Source of the DNA: Candidatus Stahliibacteriota bacterium
GTDB lineage: Bacteria > Hydrothermota > Tepidihabitantia > SM23-42
Assembly: GCA_030670605.1 (NCBI GenBank)
Contig: DAOVBK010000010.1
Span: 1-13,823 of the forward strand
Reading direction: 5' to 3'
Length of the DNA stretch: 13,823 nucleotides
Part shown: one piece after another, positions 13,242 to 13,823 of the stretch
Position numbering within the stretch: the first letter of the stretch is position 1
Layout: every line of letters starts with the position of its first letter
Translations under genes and position numbers: made by a program
The notes under the pieces: generated by a model
Told to the model about the DNA's origin: nothing
Databases searched by the model: none
The model's input: the letters and a program-made list of their open reading frames with translations, nothing else

Positions 13242-13823
13242 ATGAACCACCTGCAGCTTATCGTCTCATCACGGTGGAAAATCTTCGCAACATCTATCGC
13301 CTCGATGAAACTATTACGGCTCATATCCTTCGTTTTTGTGATAAGTTGCTTTCTTTTTGGTGCGTACTATCTCTTTTTACGCGTATTCGGCTATCTGACC
13401 ACCGTTGAAGTCATTGGATATGCACTCATGGACAGAATCATTGAGATGGCATTCTTTGTTTTTTTTATCATGCTCGTGTTCAGTAATGTAATCACATCCT
13501 TTTCGACGTTTTTCAATAACCGGGAACTGGATTTTCTCTTTACGCTGCCAGTCAAGCCCACATCAATTTACCTCGTGAAGTTGTTTGAGAGCTGCACGTA
13601 TGCGTCATGGGCAACCATGGTTATTGCACTTCCGCTCGTCGTTGCCTATGGCGTTGTAATGCAGGCACCCGCATTCTACTATCCAATCGCAGTTTCGAGC
13701 ATATTCATCTATGTCATCATTCCTGCTGCACTTGCGTCACTCGTCATATTCGCCATCTTCCGTTTTCTACCGAGACTCACATCACGAGACGTTATCATTC
13801 TCTCACTCGTGCTCATCTCAGGG
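13242..13823 (+). CDS. ABC exporter permease (ABC_tran_2-like), partial at the window end
   Basis: An open frame of 194 codons from ATG 13242 to the window edge with no stop, so the 3' end is missing. It is strongly hydrophobic, with predicted membrane helices at about 24-50, 66-91, 119-140 and 147-173 and another starting at about 183. Between helices two and three lies NNRELDFLFTLPVKPTSIY (92-110), a cytoplasmic block like the R.L..L..LPV.P..I motif of the putative ABC exporter (ABC_tran_2) family. It starts 28 nt after the ABC ATPase. No Shine-Dalgarno is visible, and no other start is available in frame. It should form the transmembrane part of an exporter with the preceding ATPase; the substrate is unknown. 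Confidence 0.82.
   Translation, partial: MNHLQLIVSSRWKIFATSIASMKLLRLISFVFVISCFLFGAYYLFLRVFGYLTTVEVIGYALMDRIIEMAFFVFFIMLVFSNVITSFSTFFNNRELDFLFTLPVKPTSIYLVKLFESCTYASWATMVIALPLVVAYGVVMQAPAFYYPIAVSSIFIYVIIPAALASLVIFAIFRFLPRLTSRDVIILSLVLISG

Overview
This window looks like chromosomal DNA of an uncultivated diderm (outer-membrane) bacterium. The evidence is two predicted outer-membrane beta-barrel proteins, one of them Omp85-like, a lipoprotein, an archaeal-type phosphoglycerate mutase next to purH, and degenerate intergenic word repeats of a kind I associate with candidate phyla such as WOR-3/Stahlbacteria. The phylum guess is inference only. Clear sigma-70-type promoters (TTGAC-N, 16-17 nt spacer, TATAAT-like) and good Shine-Dalgarno sites show a conventional bacterial expression system.

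Layout. Positions 1-140 hold an intergenic repeat with a strong hairpin. A promoter (142-170) then drives tRNA-Ala(GGC) (203-275). With no visible terminator, it probably also drives a tight plus-strand operon: a TPR lipoprotein (306-1496), a small single-pass membrane protein (1508-1870), an HNH endonuclease (1870-2376) and an Omp85/BamA-like barrel (2389-3744). A Wzi-like barrel (3910-5274) follows after a 165-bp gap. Converging on this block is a minus-strand operon, apgM (6889-8082) then purH (5429-6886), with a 4-nt junction and a good promoter at 8110-8137.

The 8.1-11.0 kb stretch is an accessory-looking island. It starts with a second copy of the repeat seen at 41-81, here split by a 113-bp insert with 14-bp perfect terminal inverted repeats. 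About 600 bp without a gene follows. Next comes an AT-rich minus-strand gene for an AAA_14/DUF4143 ATPase (8966-10234), in which a D...ExK nuclease-type motif can be seen. Its promoter has perfect TTGACA and TATAAT hexamers, and the -10 box sits so close to the GTG start that the mRNA should be leaderless. A perfect 16-bp palindrome lies 5 bp beyond the -35. A further ~680 bp without a gene carries short degenerate repeats.

From 10969 a promoter starts a plus-strand operon: a membrane-anchored transglutaminase-like protein (11017-12483), an ABC ATPase (12473-13213) and an ABC exporter permease that runs off the window end (13242-13823).

How the genes fit together: the left operon looks like envelope biogenesis (lipoprotein, Omp85-like and Wzi-like barrels), the middle operon is core metabolism (glycolysis/gluconeogenesis and purine synthesis), and the right operon couples a surface transglutaminase fold to an ABC exporter. 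The most interesting items are the nested repeat insertion, the leaderless, palindrome-fronted ATPase-nuclease gene, and the unusually compact IMP cyclohydrolase domain of PurH.
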